From Spirochaetales bacterium (lineage in GTDB: Bacteria > Spirochaetota > Spirochaetia > B11-G9), in the NCBI GenBank assembly GCA_027077185.1, contig JALTGJ010000379.1, positions 1-7,511 on the forward strand: a DNA stretch of 7,511 bases. The letters run 5' to 3'. The position numbers and the translations under genes were made by a program. Each line of letters starts with the position of its first letter. Positions within the stretch are counted from its first letter, which is position 1. Positions 1 to 5,938 of this stretch are shown here, in pieces. Below the pieces are notes generated by a model. That model was given only the letters and a program-made list of their open reading frames with translations. It ran no database searches and was not told the origin of the DNA.

Positions 1-596
1 GCATACTGAGGCTTAAAAACAGAAACCAAAGCTTTCATTTCTCCGGGATGATTAATTCCCATTTCAAAAACACCATACCTGTGATAATCTTTTATCTTAA
101 GCACCGACAGGGGAAGACCTGTTTCAGAATTCAAATTACCTTCATTTATTATCGTACTGCCATCCTCAGAAAGAATAGCACCAATCATTTCCTTGGTGGT
201 ACTCTTACCATTACTTCCTGTTACAGCAATCTTTACGAGATTTTCAAAGCCATTAACCCAGGCTGAAGATAAAGAATGCAAACCTTCCAAAGTATCTTCC
301 ACAACTATAAGGCTAAGATCAGAATTAATTTTGTCCGAACTGTTCTTTAAATCGGAATAGTAGTTTTTTGAAACCATTACAGCTGAAGCTCCGGCTTTCA
401 CAGCACTGGATATAAACCTATGACCATCTGTATTTTCGCCCTTAAGTGCAACAAAGAGAGATCCCCTGCATACATTCCTGGAATCTATTGAAACAGAAAA
501 AATATCAGAATCAATTCTCCCGGAAGAAACAAATATACCACCAGCCATGGAAGCAGCCGAAGAGGCAGTAAACAGAGCTTTTGAAGTATCAGTCAT
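1..596 (-). CDS. murF: MurF, UDP-MurNAc-tripeptide:D-Ala-D-Ala ligase (N-terminal part; runs off the window)
   Basis: Cytoplasmic ATP-dependent ligase that adds D-Ala-D-Ala to the UDP-MurNAc-tripeptide in peptidoglycan precursor synthesis. Only about 198 residues are inside the window; family members are about 450 or longer, so the C-terminal part lies off the left edge. Visible are the N-terminal Mur substrate domain (SIDSRNVCRGSLFVAL at about 36-51, then GHRFISSAVKAGASAV), the P-loop TGSNGKSTTKEM at 126-137, the N-x-N segment NEGNLNSETGLPLSVL at 151-166, and EMGINHPGEM at 178-187. The NxN...GxPL pattern after a GK[ST]TTKE loop favours MurF over MurE or MurD. The start ATG (594-596) has GGGAG five bases upstream and overlaps the end of ftsL by 8 nt (ATGACTGA), which suggests translational coupling. 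It is the last visible gene of the mraZ operon. Confidence 0.93.
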   Translation of the reverse strand, partial: MTDTSKALFTASSAASMAGGIFVSSGRIDSDIFSVSIDSRNVCRGSLFVALKGENTDGHRFISSAVKAGASAVMVSKNYYSDLKNSSDKINSDLSLIVVEDTLEGLHSLSSAWVNGFENLVKIAVTGSNGKSTTKEMIGAILSEDGSTIINEGNLNSETGLPLSVLKIKDYHRYGVFEMGINHPGEMKALVSVFKPQY

Positions 597-876
597 TACT
601 GCTCCCGTCTTCCGGCTCAATTTTAATTCTTACAGTATCAATTGCACCATTATCCAAATCCGGCATATCGGACGCTAACTTATCTATCCGTCCCGGGGAA
701 CTCAAAATTGAAAGATTGGCTACCATGCGTTTATTTTTTTCAAAAAGCTCTCTTTGGCTTGTAATAAGTGAATTAACCTCAGCATCCACCTGATTGTACT
801 TATAAACCTGCCTTACAGTTATAAAAATCAGCCCTGGAATTGTAGCAATAATTAAGAGAACTAAAAATTTTCGCAT
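589..876 (-). CDS. ftsL: FtsL-like small bitopic division protein
   Basis: A 95-residue protein with a short basic N-terminus (MRK), one hydrophobic segment at about residues 4-21 that should be a membrane anchor, and a polar helix at about 25-55 rich in Q, N, E and K with coiled-coil character. The tail is acidic. This architecture and the position directly after rsmH and before murF match FtsL, the septal protein that works with FtsB/FtsQ (DivIB) to activate septal peptidoglycan synthesis. Sequence conservation in FtsL is very low, so the name rests mainly on topology and gene order. The start ATG at 874-876 has AGGAG nine bases upstream, placed within the last codons of rsmH; the gap between the two genes is only 3 nt. 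The 3' end overlaps murF by 8 nt. Confidence 0.8.
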   Translation of the reverse strand: MRKFLVLLIIATIPGLIFITVRQVYKYNQVDAEVNSLITSQRELFEKNKRMVANLSILSSPGRIDKLASDMPDLDNGAIDTVRIKIEPEDGSSND

Positions 877-879
877 TTA

Positions 880-1827
880 TTACAACTCCTTATCCATTAA
901 TTTTTCAATAACCCTAAACCTTGCACTTCTCGAAGGGGGATTCTCTTTAATTTCCTGCTCTGAGGGTCTTACTGCCTTCTTCGTAACTATATGAACAAGA
1001 GGCTTCCCTCCACATTTACATATCGGCCATTCAGGAGGACAGGTGCAGTATTTACTTTTCTCTTTAAAGTAATGTTTAACAATTCTATCCTCCAGAGAAT
1101 GGAAGGATATTACCCCCATCCTGCCGCCGGGTTTTAATACAGCCAGAGCATTCGATACAGCAGTTTTAAGTCTTGCTAATTCTCCGTTAACTGCAATTCT
1201 AAGAGCCTGAAAGGTTCTGGTTCCAGGATGAATCCTTCCATAACGATAGTCAGGCGGAACAGACTGCCAAATAATATCAGCCAGCTGCTTTGTTGTTGAA
1301 ACATGTTCCCCTGAGCGGTTCCGGACAATAGCCCTGGCTATTCTTCTGGAATATCTTTCTTCACCAAACTCATAGATCAAATCTGCAAGTTCTTCTTCCG
1401 GATAATTATTTACTATATCAGCAGCTGAAATTTCCAATCCAGGCTCCAGACGCATGTCCAGATTCTCATCTTTGCTGAAAGAAAAACCTCTTCCGGATTT
1501 TTCGTAGTGGTAAACCGAAATTCCAAGATCAAAAAGAATGGAATCGGGTCGTTCATCTCCCAGTGGATATTCCCTGAAAAAGGTATTAAACCATACATTA
1601 AAATAACGCATCCGACTCCCGTATGATTCAAGACGACGTCTTGCAACTGACTGAATTTTTTTATCCGCATCCAGTCCTACAACATTAAGACTGGGAAAAG
1701 TTGATAAAAAAAGCTCACTATGCCCGCCCTCTCCTAAAGTACAGTCAATCAGCAACTCTCCATCCGATTTAGGCGCCAGTAATTCAAGTACTTCTTTCCT
1801 TAATACTGATCTATGGGATATATCCAT
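880..1827 (-). CDS. rsmH: RsmH (MraW), 16S rRNA m4C1402 methyltransferase
   Basis: SAM-dependent enzyme that N4-methylates C1402 in the decoding centre of 16S rRNA. The 315 residues match the usual family length of about 310. Visible are HRSVL at the N-terminus (5-9), the SAM motif DCTLGEGGHSE (28-38), GLDAD (51-55), FDLGIS (99-104), GFSFSKDENLDMRL (114-127), the HPGTRTFQALRIAVNGEL block (200-217), GGRMGVISFHSLEDRIVKHY (234-253) and the Cys cluster C261, C263, C270, C272 followed by the RPSEQEIKENPPSRSARFRV tail. One deviation is visible: the loop after FDLGIS reads VYHYEKSGR, where many RsmH proteins have SSPQLD. I infer this to be lineage-specific (possibly spirochaetal) rather than inactivating, because the surrounding motifs are intact. 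ATG start with AGGAAAGGG six bases upstream; 25 nt after mraZ. Confidence 0.97.
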   Translation of the reverse strand: MDISHRSVLRKEVLELLAPKSDGELLIDCTLGEGGHSELFLSTFPSLNVVGLDADKKIQSVARRRLESYGSRMRYFNVWFNTFFREYPLGDERPDSILFDLGISVYHYEKSGRGFSFSKDENLDMRLEPGLEISAADIVNNYPEEELADLIYEFGEERYSRRIARAIVRNRSGEHVSTTKQLADIIWQSVPPDYRYGRIHPGTRTFQALRIAVNGELARLKTAVSNALAVLKPGGRMGVISFHSLEDRIVKHYFKEKSKYCTCPPEWPICKCGGKPLVHIVTKKAVRPSEQEIKENPPSRSARFRVIEKLMDKEL

Positions 1828-1852
1828 GAACGACCCTTTCCTAATTAGTTTC

Positions 1853-2311
1853 TTATTGTTTAAGATCCTGTCTTAATAACTTATCCAGATCTTCTGCTGC
1901 TTCCAGAAAATCATCCTCACTGTCAAGAAGGTAACTATTATAGGCATCAACATCCCAAAGCTCCATATAATTTTGAACTCCAAGAATTATTGCCTCTCTT
2001 TTAGACTCAAGGCCTGCTGACTGCCTTAAGGTTGGAGGAATTGTTATACGCCCGGTTTTATCTATTTCACATTCCTGGGCAGGTGCAATTATTCTCCTTT
2101 GCAGAAGTCTGGTCCTTTTATTAAACATCGATGAAGATCCCATAATCAGATCTGAAATATGCTTCCACTCATCAGGTGTAAAAACCCAAAGACACTTTTC
2201 GACAGCTCTGGTAATTATAAGAATATTTTCTGTAATTTCATTTCGGATTTTTGAGGGAATTAAAAATCTTCCCTTATCATCCAATGAATTACAATACTCA
2301 CCATTAATCAC
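1853..2311 (-). CDS. mraZ: MraZ, AbrB-fold transcriptional regulator of the division/cell-wall cluster
   Basis: A 152-residue DNA-binding protein made of two SpoVT/AbrB-type swapped-hairpin repeats. The two signature motifs are D11-DKGRFLIP (11-19) and D84-KTGRITIP (84-92); both keep the D-x-x-GR core. The protein starts with the family's typical residues before the first repeat (GEY-N-LD-KGR) and is normal in length; the C-terminus is acidic. The start codon is GTG at 2309-2311, supported by AGGTGG seven bases upstream. A nearby ATG at 2303-2305 is out of frame. MraZ is known in E. coli and mollicutes to bind repeated GTGG-containing boxes in its own promoter and to control the downstream operon. 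Matching boxes are present just upstream here, so autoregulation is likely. First gene of the minus-strand operon. Confidence 0.97.
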   Translation of the reverse strand: MINGEYCNSLDDKGRFLIPSKIRNEITENILIITRAVEKCLWVFTPDEWKHISDLIMGSSSMFNKRTRLLQRRIIAPAQECEIDKTGRITIPPTLRQSAGLESKREAIILGVQNYMELWDVDAYNSYLLDSEDDFLEAAEDLDKLLRQDLKQ

Positions 2312-2328
2312 TTATTCGCCACCTAATT

Positions 2329-2363
2329 GCCACTTTATGATAATTTTCCCCACTTTTACCCAC
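2329..2363 (-). promoter_or_regulatory. mraZ: Predicted MraZ operator: 10-nt-phased GTGG boxes
   Basis: On the minus strand GTGGG starts at 2363, GTGGGG at 2353 and GTGGC at 2333. The starts are 10, 10 and 20 nt apart, so one register position (2343) is empty. The first two units read GTGGGTAAAA and GTGGGGAAAA. This matches the known MraZ-box design (TGGGN repeats with N5 spacers in E. coli; AAAGTGK-type repeats in mollicutes). The boxes lie between the predicted -10 element and the mraZ ribosome binding site, where a bound repressor would block transcription. The assignment is inferred from pattern and position. Confidence 0.8.
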
Positions 2364-2370
2364 TCCTATA

Positions 2371-2401
2371 TCTATACTACCTCAAAAAGTTCAATTGTCA
2401 A
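2371..2401 (-). promoter_or_regulatory. Predicted sigma-70-type promoter of the mraZ operon
   Basis: A perfect -35 element TTGACA reads on the minus strand from 2401 to 2396. Downstream, TAGTAT (2379-2374) follows a 16-nt spacer, or TATAGA (2376-2371) a 19-nt spacer; the first is the better fit. A start site near 2367 would place the phased GTGG boxes at the very start of the transcript. The -35 is strong and the -10 ambiguous. Confidence 0.6.
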
Positions 2402-2482
2402 CGGATATGAAATTTTATTAAAGGGAAAACGCTGCAATGCCGATAATAACCCCCTAACATATGTATAGTAGTACTTAAAATA

Positions 2483-2491
2483 TGCTATAAT
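2483..2491 (+). promoter_or_regulatory. Extended -10 promoter for the 80-residue ORF
   Basis: TGCTATAAT is a perfect extended -10 element (TGn plus TATAAT). No good -35 is seen 17 nt upstream (GTATAG), which is usual for extended -10 promoters. The expected start site is near 2498, giving a leader of about 25 nt before the ATG at 2524. It points away from mraZ, so 2312-2523 is a divergent control region. Confidence 0.55.
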
Positions 2492-2523
2492 TTTAGAGAT
2501 ATGTAACTGAATAGAGATAAATT

Positions 2524-2766
2524 ATGGAATTATTTACCTATAAACTAAGATACCCCGAAGGCGATGAAAGAGAAATTGAACATAGCCTTAATTTTAATCA
2601 AATAGTTGATTTAAACGGCAATCCTGTAAGGACACCAATACCATCCCCAAAAATGATAGTTTACAGGGTTTTTAAAATTACGACCTCAGAAGAGCGTAAA
2701 GAAATTACGAAATATTATTATCTTGAATTGATTGTAGGTGAAGAATTGTTTGGGTTGACACAATAG
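2524..2766 (+). CDS. Small hypothetical protein, 80 residues
   Basis: I do not recognise this protein. It is soluble-looking, with no signal peptide or membrane segment. It has a beta-rich feel: an opening strand ELFTYKLRYPEG, a central I/V-rich strand KMIVYRVFKI (about 43-52), and a closing YYYLELIVGEELFGL (about 64-78). Charged residues are well mixed and the predicted fold would be compact. Coding is supported by an extended -10 promoter upstream and by an open frame not opposed by any credible gene. The ribosome binding site is weak (TAGAGAT about 7 nt before ATG). The TAG stop lies in the first copy of a repeat (CAATAGGGGCG), so the natural C-terminus may have been altered by insertion of that repeat. 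It is transcribed towards the GH57 gene and away from mraZ. Confidence 0.6.
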   Translation: MELFTYKLRYPEGDEREIEHSLNFNQIVDLNGNPVRTPIPSPKMIVYRVFKITTSEERKEITKYYYLELIVGEELFGLTQ

Positions 2767-2832
2767 GGGCGTATTGCAATAGGGGCGTATTACAATACAC
2801 CCATACAACAATAACCAAGCACGCCCCTATTC
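2761..2832. repeat. Repeat element between convergent genes (tandem 16-mer plus inverted arm)
   Basis: CAATAGGGGCGTATT-G/A occurs twice in tandem (2761-2776 and 2777-2792). A partly inverted copy of the core, ACGCCCCTATT, follows at 2821-2831 and pairs over 11 bases with AATAGGGGCGT at 2778-2788, leaving a 32-nt loop. The loop contains CCATACAACAATAACC (2801-2816), which matches with one mismatch a segment of the hairpin at 5405-5460 on the opposite strand. So this is a degenerate member of the same dispersed repeat family. It may also act as a weak bidirectional stem between the two genes, but no T-run supports a terminator. Confidence 0.75.
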
Positions 2833-4416
2833 TTTTTTACCAAATATTGTATAATCCAGATCCGGAAAAACATTATTTTTTCGCTCAACCCTGGTAAGCC
2901 ATCCGGTATCTACAGTATTTCTACGAAGATTATCATAAATATAATTAAAATTATGAATATGCTCACGAATACGTTTTACTGCATATGGAACAGTAGTCCC
3001 TGTTTTCATTATAAAAGGCCAGTCAGATGCCATACTAAGCAGAACCTCCCGGGCAGCCTGGTTTAAAACACGAAGCTTTAAACCACTTTCATCCGGATAG
3101 CGGGAAACAAGTTCCGACATCCTGTCAATTGCCTTATGAAGGTGTCTGTATATCCAGTCATTCTTACCATCAACCCAAACCTCTGAATAACCCTTGTTCC
3201 CCCAACTGGAAAAAGAAGGAATTCCAGACTGACTCTCAGGATAAATCTCCAGATACCGGGTGGGTGTAATCATCTCAAGACTATCCTTAATCTTTGAAAC
3301 CTTACGCAAAACAGACTCCATCCAGGAAATACCTTCGAACCACCAATGTCCAAAAAGTTCAGCATCATAGGGAGTAACAATATAAGGAGCCCGATCCATT
3401 CGGTCTTTAACTTTATCAATCTGACCAATAAGTTTTTTTATAAAATCATCAGAATGCTCTTCCAGCTTTTGTTTTGCCATATCCGGGTTATAAAGATTTT
3501 TCTGATCCGTATCACCAGTTACAGCATAGTACTTATACCCTGTGTTTACCCTGACATCCGGTTCGTGGATATATGGCCTAATATAGTCAAGAGGAAGGTC
3601 ATGACCAATATCCCTGTAAAATTCCCTGTAGGCAGAATCCCCGGGATAACCCGTATCAGCAGACCACACAGCTTCGGATATGGAAAAATCCCTGCCAAAT
3701 GCAAAAGTATCATTTGGCAACTGTAAAGGAGCATAGACACCGTTTTCAGGATTATCATCACTCATCAGTATTCCATGAGCTGCTACAAAAAAATAATCTA
3801 TATTATTTGCCTTCAAATATTGTTCCAAACCAGGGAAGTAGCCGCATTCAGGAAGCCAGAACCCTTTTGGTTTAGTTCCAAAGTTACGACCATGAGAAAT
3901 AACTGCATTTTGTATCTGGGCCTCAACAGCCTGGGGATATTCTTCAAAAACAGGAAGAAAGGCATGGGTGGAAGCTGTAGTAATAATCTCCAAAACACCT
4001 TCTTTTTCCAAATTCCTAAAACCCCAAAGAATATTTTTCCGGTAAAGTTCTATAAAATCCTTAAGATCATCTCTAAAAATTGTTAAATACATTTCCACTA
4101 TTTTTTTTATTTCAGAATTGTCCCGGTTTCTCTCAAGCTCCTTTTCACCCAGCTCAATTCTATTGTTCAGATATCCGAGATATCGCTCCATAAGCAATTT
4201 ATCCGAAAGCATAGCAGAAAGAGTAGGAGAAATTGAAAATGTCAGCTTAAAATTTATACCATCTGCTAAAAGACGGTTAAACATCCTGAGCATTGGCAGA
4301 TAAGTCTCTGAAATAGCTTCAAAAAGCCAGTCTTCTTCTAAAAAATGTTCATATTCCGGATGCCTTACAAAAGGGAGATGCGCATGAAGTACAAAACCCA
4401 AATAACCCTTTGACAT
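2827..4416 (-). CDS. GH57-family 1,4-alpha-glucan branching enzyme (DUF1957-type)
   Basis: A 529-residue protein predicted to introduce alpha-1,6 branches into alpha-1,4 glucan (glycogen-type storage polymer) in the cytoplasm; no signal peptide is present. Family landmarks: the N-terminal strand GFVLHAHLPFVRHPE (7-21) with the conserved HxH; FKLTFSISPTL (57-67); the nucleophile motif GFWLPECGY (185-193) with E190 as predicted nucleophile; TPYDAELFGHWWFEG (348-362) with D351 as predicted acid/base; SFSSWGNKGYSEVW (401-414) and the helical C-terminal domain with SDWPFIM (464-470). All key residues are in place and the length is normal for the family (about 520-530). The start ATG has AAGGA about 7 nt upstream. 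It follows the DUF4912 gene by 45 nt on the same strand. Its stop TAG at 2827-2829 lies in the arm of the repeat at 2761-2832. An amylase-type specificity cannot be excluded from sequence alone. Confidence 0.92.
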   Translation of the reverse strand: MSKGYLGFVLHAHLPFVRHPEYEHFLEEDWLFEAISETYLPMLRMFNRLLADGINFKLTFSISPTLSAMLSDKLLMERYLGYLNNRIELGEKELERNRDNSEIKKIVEMYLTIFRDDLKDFIELYRKNILWGFRNLEKEGVLEIITTASTHAFLPVFEEYPQAVEAQIQNAVISHGRNFGTKPKGFWLPECGYFPGLEQYLKANNIDYFFVAAHGILMSDDNPENGVYAPLQLPNDTFAFGRDFSISEAVWSADTGYPGDSAYREFYRDIGHDLPLDYIRPYIHEPDVRVNTGYKYYAVTGDTDQKNLYNPDMAKQKLEEHSDDFIKKLIGQIDKVKDRMDRAPYIVTPYDAELFGHWWFEGISWMESVLRKVSKIKDSLEMITPTRYLEIYPESQSGIPSFSSWGNKGYSEVWVDGKNDWIYRHLHKAIDRMSELVSRYPDESGLKLRVLNQAAREVLLSMASDWPFIMKTGTTVPYAVKRIREHIHNFNYIYDNLRRNTVDTGWLTRVERKNNVFPDLDYTIFGKKE

Positions 4417-4442
4417 AATTATTCCTTAACTGTTATTTTTCC

Positions 4443-4463
4443 AGCTTTGCAGCTGACAAAGCT
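4443..4463 (-). promoter_or_regulatory. Small hairpin at the DUF4912/GH57 junction
   Basis: AGCTTTG (4443-4449) and CAAAGCT (4457-4463) form a 7-bp inverted repeat around the palindrome CAGCTG. It covers the stop codon of the DUF4912 gene and precedes the GH57 start by about 26 nt. No T-run follows on the minus strand, so it is not a typical terminator; it could be an mRNA processing or stability element. Function is unknown. Confidence 0.35.
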
Positions 4464-5205
4464 AAAAGGATAAGTCCTGATTCTCCATAATTGAAACAAT
4501 TCGCTTAGGAAGAACATTTTCTCCATCCTCATTATAATCCCATAATCCAGACAATAATACAGTCATGGCATCTGAATTACTCGATATAGCATCTATATTT
4601 TCGGCAACAAAACCTCTGGGACTCTTAATAATATTAGACTTGCACAGGACAACTGCCTTCCCATGAACCATACTGCACAGCTGTATACCAAAGTTTTTCC
4701 CCGTTTTACCAAGGTTTATATACCAGCAATCATCATCTTCATCTACCGGAATATCATAATAATCCAAAATATTTTCTTTTGTATAGGACATTGAGTCAGA
4801 CTTTAAAGCCAGCTCAAATATACGCAGAAAAAACCCTTCAAAAAATATATCCTCTTTTAATTTATCCAGCTGACTCTCATTTATATCCCAATAAGTATAA
4901 GCCCACAGAGGATCCCTCAGCATTAATACAATTCTGGTATCATTATACCTGGTTGGAATTGAATACACCTGCTTTTCCTGGGCTTCCAGTTCATAATCCT
5001 GAAGAATATTATACTTAGTACTTTTTAACTTCATTGCATCATTATTGGACAAATCCCGATCGTTTTTATCTTCCTCCAGAGCATCCAGTATTCTATCGAT
5101 AAGCTTATCACGGTCCTCTGTGGTATAGTCACATTGAATACTTTCGTTCTCAGCTATCTTATAAAGCTCAAACATGGAATATTTAGATAATCGCTCTCTA
5201 GTCAT
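4462..5205 (-). CDS. DUF4912 domain protein with Rho-N/SAP-like N-terminus
   Basis: A 247-residue cytoplasmic protein of unknown function. Residues 4-45 (LSKYSMFELYKIAENESI through LIDRILDAL) resemble the helical Rho-N/SAP-like nucleic-acid-binding module. A polar linker follows. Residues 86-205 match DUF4912: TRIVLMLRDPLWAYTYWDI (90-108), FLRIFEL (126-132), CWYINLGKTGKNFGIQLC (160-177) and CKSNIIKSPRG (188-198). The first ATG of the open frame is at 5337, but I chose 5205 because GAGG lies five bases upstream (GAGGATATA-ATG), family members commonly begin near this point, and the extra 44 residues run into an inverted-repeat element. The gene is 45 nt upstream of the GH57 branching-enzyme gene and probably shares its transcript, so a role tied to glucan metabolism or its control is an inference from context. 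Confidence 0.85.
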   Translation of the reverse strand: MTRERLSKYSMFELYKIAENESIQCDYTTEDRDKLIDRILDALEEDKNDRDLSNNDAMKLKSTKYNILQDYELEAQEKQVYSIPTRYNDTRIVLMLRDPLWAYTYWDINESQLDKLKEDIFFEGFFLRIFELALKSDSMSYTKENILDYYDIPVDEDDDCWYINLGKTGKNFGIQLCSMVHGKAVVLCKSNIIKSPRGFVAENIDAISSNSDAMTVLLSGLWDYNEDGENVLPKRIVSIMENQDLSF

Positions 5206-5230
5206 TATATCCTCGCTGCAGTATAAGATC

Positions 5231-5259
5231 ATTCTTCTAAAATCTCGGGTCTGTGTCAA
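5231..5259 (-). promoter_or_regulatory. Possible promoter of the DUF4912-GH57 unit
   Basis: A perfect TTGACA reads on the minus strand at 5259-5254. After a 17-nt spacer comes AAGAAT (5236-5231), a 4/6 match to TATAAT. This would give a leader of roughly 20 nt before the chosen start at 5205, including its GAGG site. A TATACT at 5225-5220 is too close to the ribosome binding site to serve. The call is weak, but it supports the internal start over the ATG at 5337. Confidence 0.35.
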
Positions 5260-5286
5260 CCCATAATAAGCAATTGGAGGGCGTTT

Positions 5287-5384
5287 CCCTGTATCCGGAT
5301 ATTGAGTGATTGCCATGTATTCGAAACAAAAACACATCTATTAAATTAAACACAGGCAATTGTATCGAAATACCGGATACAGGG
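5287..5384. repeat. 98-nt inverted-repeat segment upstream of the DUF4912 gene
   Basis: CCCTGTATCCGG (5287-5298) and CCGGATACAGGG (5373-5384) form a perfect 12-bp inverted repeat. Inside it, ATTGCC and GGCAAT form a second nested pair. The unit looks like a small palindromic insertion and ends next to the hairpin at 5405-5460. It overlaps the in-frame extension of the DUF4912 reading frame. Confidence 0.6.
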
Positions 5385-5404
5385 TCAGGCTATCCAGGGG
5401 TTCC

Positions 5405-5460
5405 GTCGGTTTTTGTTGTATGGACGCCCACATAGGGGCGCCCCTACGACAAAAACCGAC
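5405..5460. repeat. 56-nt near-perfect hairpin element
   Basis: Bases 5405-5429 pair with 5436-5460 with two mismatches and one G-T pair. The outer arms are GTCGGTTTTTGT and ACAAAAACCGAC; the inner part holds the perfect palindrome TAGGGGCGCCCCTA (5433-5446). The minus-strand order TAGGGGCG, then CCATACAACAAAAACC, also occurs in degenerate form at 2780-2816. It looks like a MITE-like or REP-like dispersed repeat. No T-run follows either arm, so terminator function is not supported. Confidence 0.75.
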
Positions 5461-5532
5461 CGCTGCGCGCCCTTCCTATCCTTAACGTTTCGGGGGAGGG
5501 TTTGTATTTATCTCTAATAATGGGTGTTTTTT

Positions 5533-5585
5533 GGGTAACCCGGTAATAAATTACCTGGCTGTGGTTCGTATCGTCCCTCCGGGAC
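5533..5585. repeat. Cluster of short palindromes (REP-like)
   Basis: Three small inverted repeats follow each other: GGGT-A-ACCC (5533-5541), GGTAAT-AA-ATTACC (5542-5555) and GTCCC-TCC-GGGAC (5573-5585). The last is a short GC stem with a 3-nt loop, the kind of structure REP-associated transposases recognise. The link to the transposase gene 350 nt away is inference. Confidence 0.45.
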
Positions 5586-5610
5586 TTCACTTGAATCAGT
5601 ATAAAATGTC

Positions 5611-5690
5611 AAATTATTTGCTGTGTCAAATGCTAAATTATTTGCTGTGTCAAATGCTCCTCCGTCCCCTTAGGAACTGGTAGGAACTGG
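5611..5690. repeat. Left-hand transposase-flanking repeat block: 24-nt tandem repeat, CCTCCGTCCCC motif, 10-nt tandem repeat
   Basis: A 24-nt unit beginning AAATTATTTGCTGTGTCAAA is perfectly duplicated (5611-5634, 5635-5658). Directly after it stands CCTCCGTCCCC (5659-5669), and then TAGGAACTGG twice (5671-5680, 5681-5690). The CCTCCGTCCCC motif recurs twice at 6498-6540, beyond the other end of the transposase gene, in the same orientation. On the minus strand the motif is GGGGACGGAGG. Confidence 0.75.
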
Positions 5691-5938
5691 TAACCTTGTC
5701 CTTGGGGATCGCATCTCCTTACTCCAGACAACCCAGTAAATACAAAATAATTGATTCATATCTTTTTCCCTGCATATTAGCTTACTATCTAAAAAAAAAT
5801 TGAATCTGAATTAGAAGCTGGATCTAATACCTTTAAATATTGTTTGTTTTACTTACTATCTATAGAGCTTCCGAAACCATTTTCTTGGGAATCTATAAAC
5901 AGAGGCATAAAATTTGAGGTTTCTTTTTAATTATTTAC
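5691..5938. other. Gene-free stretch 3' of the transposase gene
   Basis: No gene is supported on either strand here. An 11-nt direct repeat CTTACTATCTA occurs at 5781-5791 and 5852-5862. On the minus strand, a weak AT-rich stem (ATTAGA/TCTAAT, 5811-5829) is followed after about 12 nt by a run of nine T; this could weakly end transcripts from the transposase gene, but the stem is poor and the spacing long. Confidence 0.4.

Noticed and set aside
3346..3726. Plus-strand ORF of 126 residues inside the GH57 gene
   Set aside because: It is antisense to a fully conserved catalytic region and has no ribosome binding site or recognisable motif.
5206..5337. Longer DUF4912 gene model starting at ATG 5337
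   Set aside because: It crosses an inverted-repeat element, has no ribosome binding site, and the ATG at 5205 has GAGG at proper spacing and fits the family N-terminus.
5590..5658. Outward promoter from the tandem repeats (TTTGACA repeated on the minus strand, TATACT nearby)
   Set aside because: The spacing between the best TTGACA and TATACT is about 20 nt or far too short; the signals come from repeat sequence and no gene follows closely.
5611..5690. CRISPR-like array from the 24-nt and 10-nt repeats
   Set aside because: The repeats are directly tandem with no unique spacers and only two copies each; no cas genes are present.
5811..5829. Rho-independent terminator for the transposase
   Set aside because: The stem is only 6 AT-rich pairs and the T-run lies about 12 nt beyond it; mentioned only as a weak possibility in the gene-free stretch.
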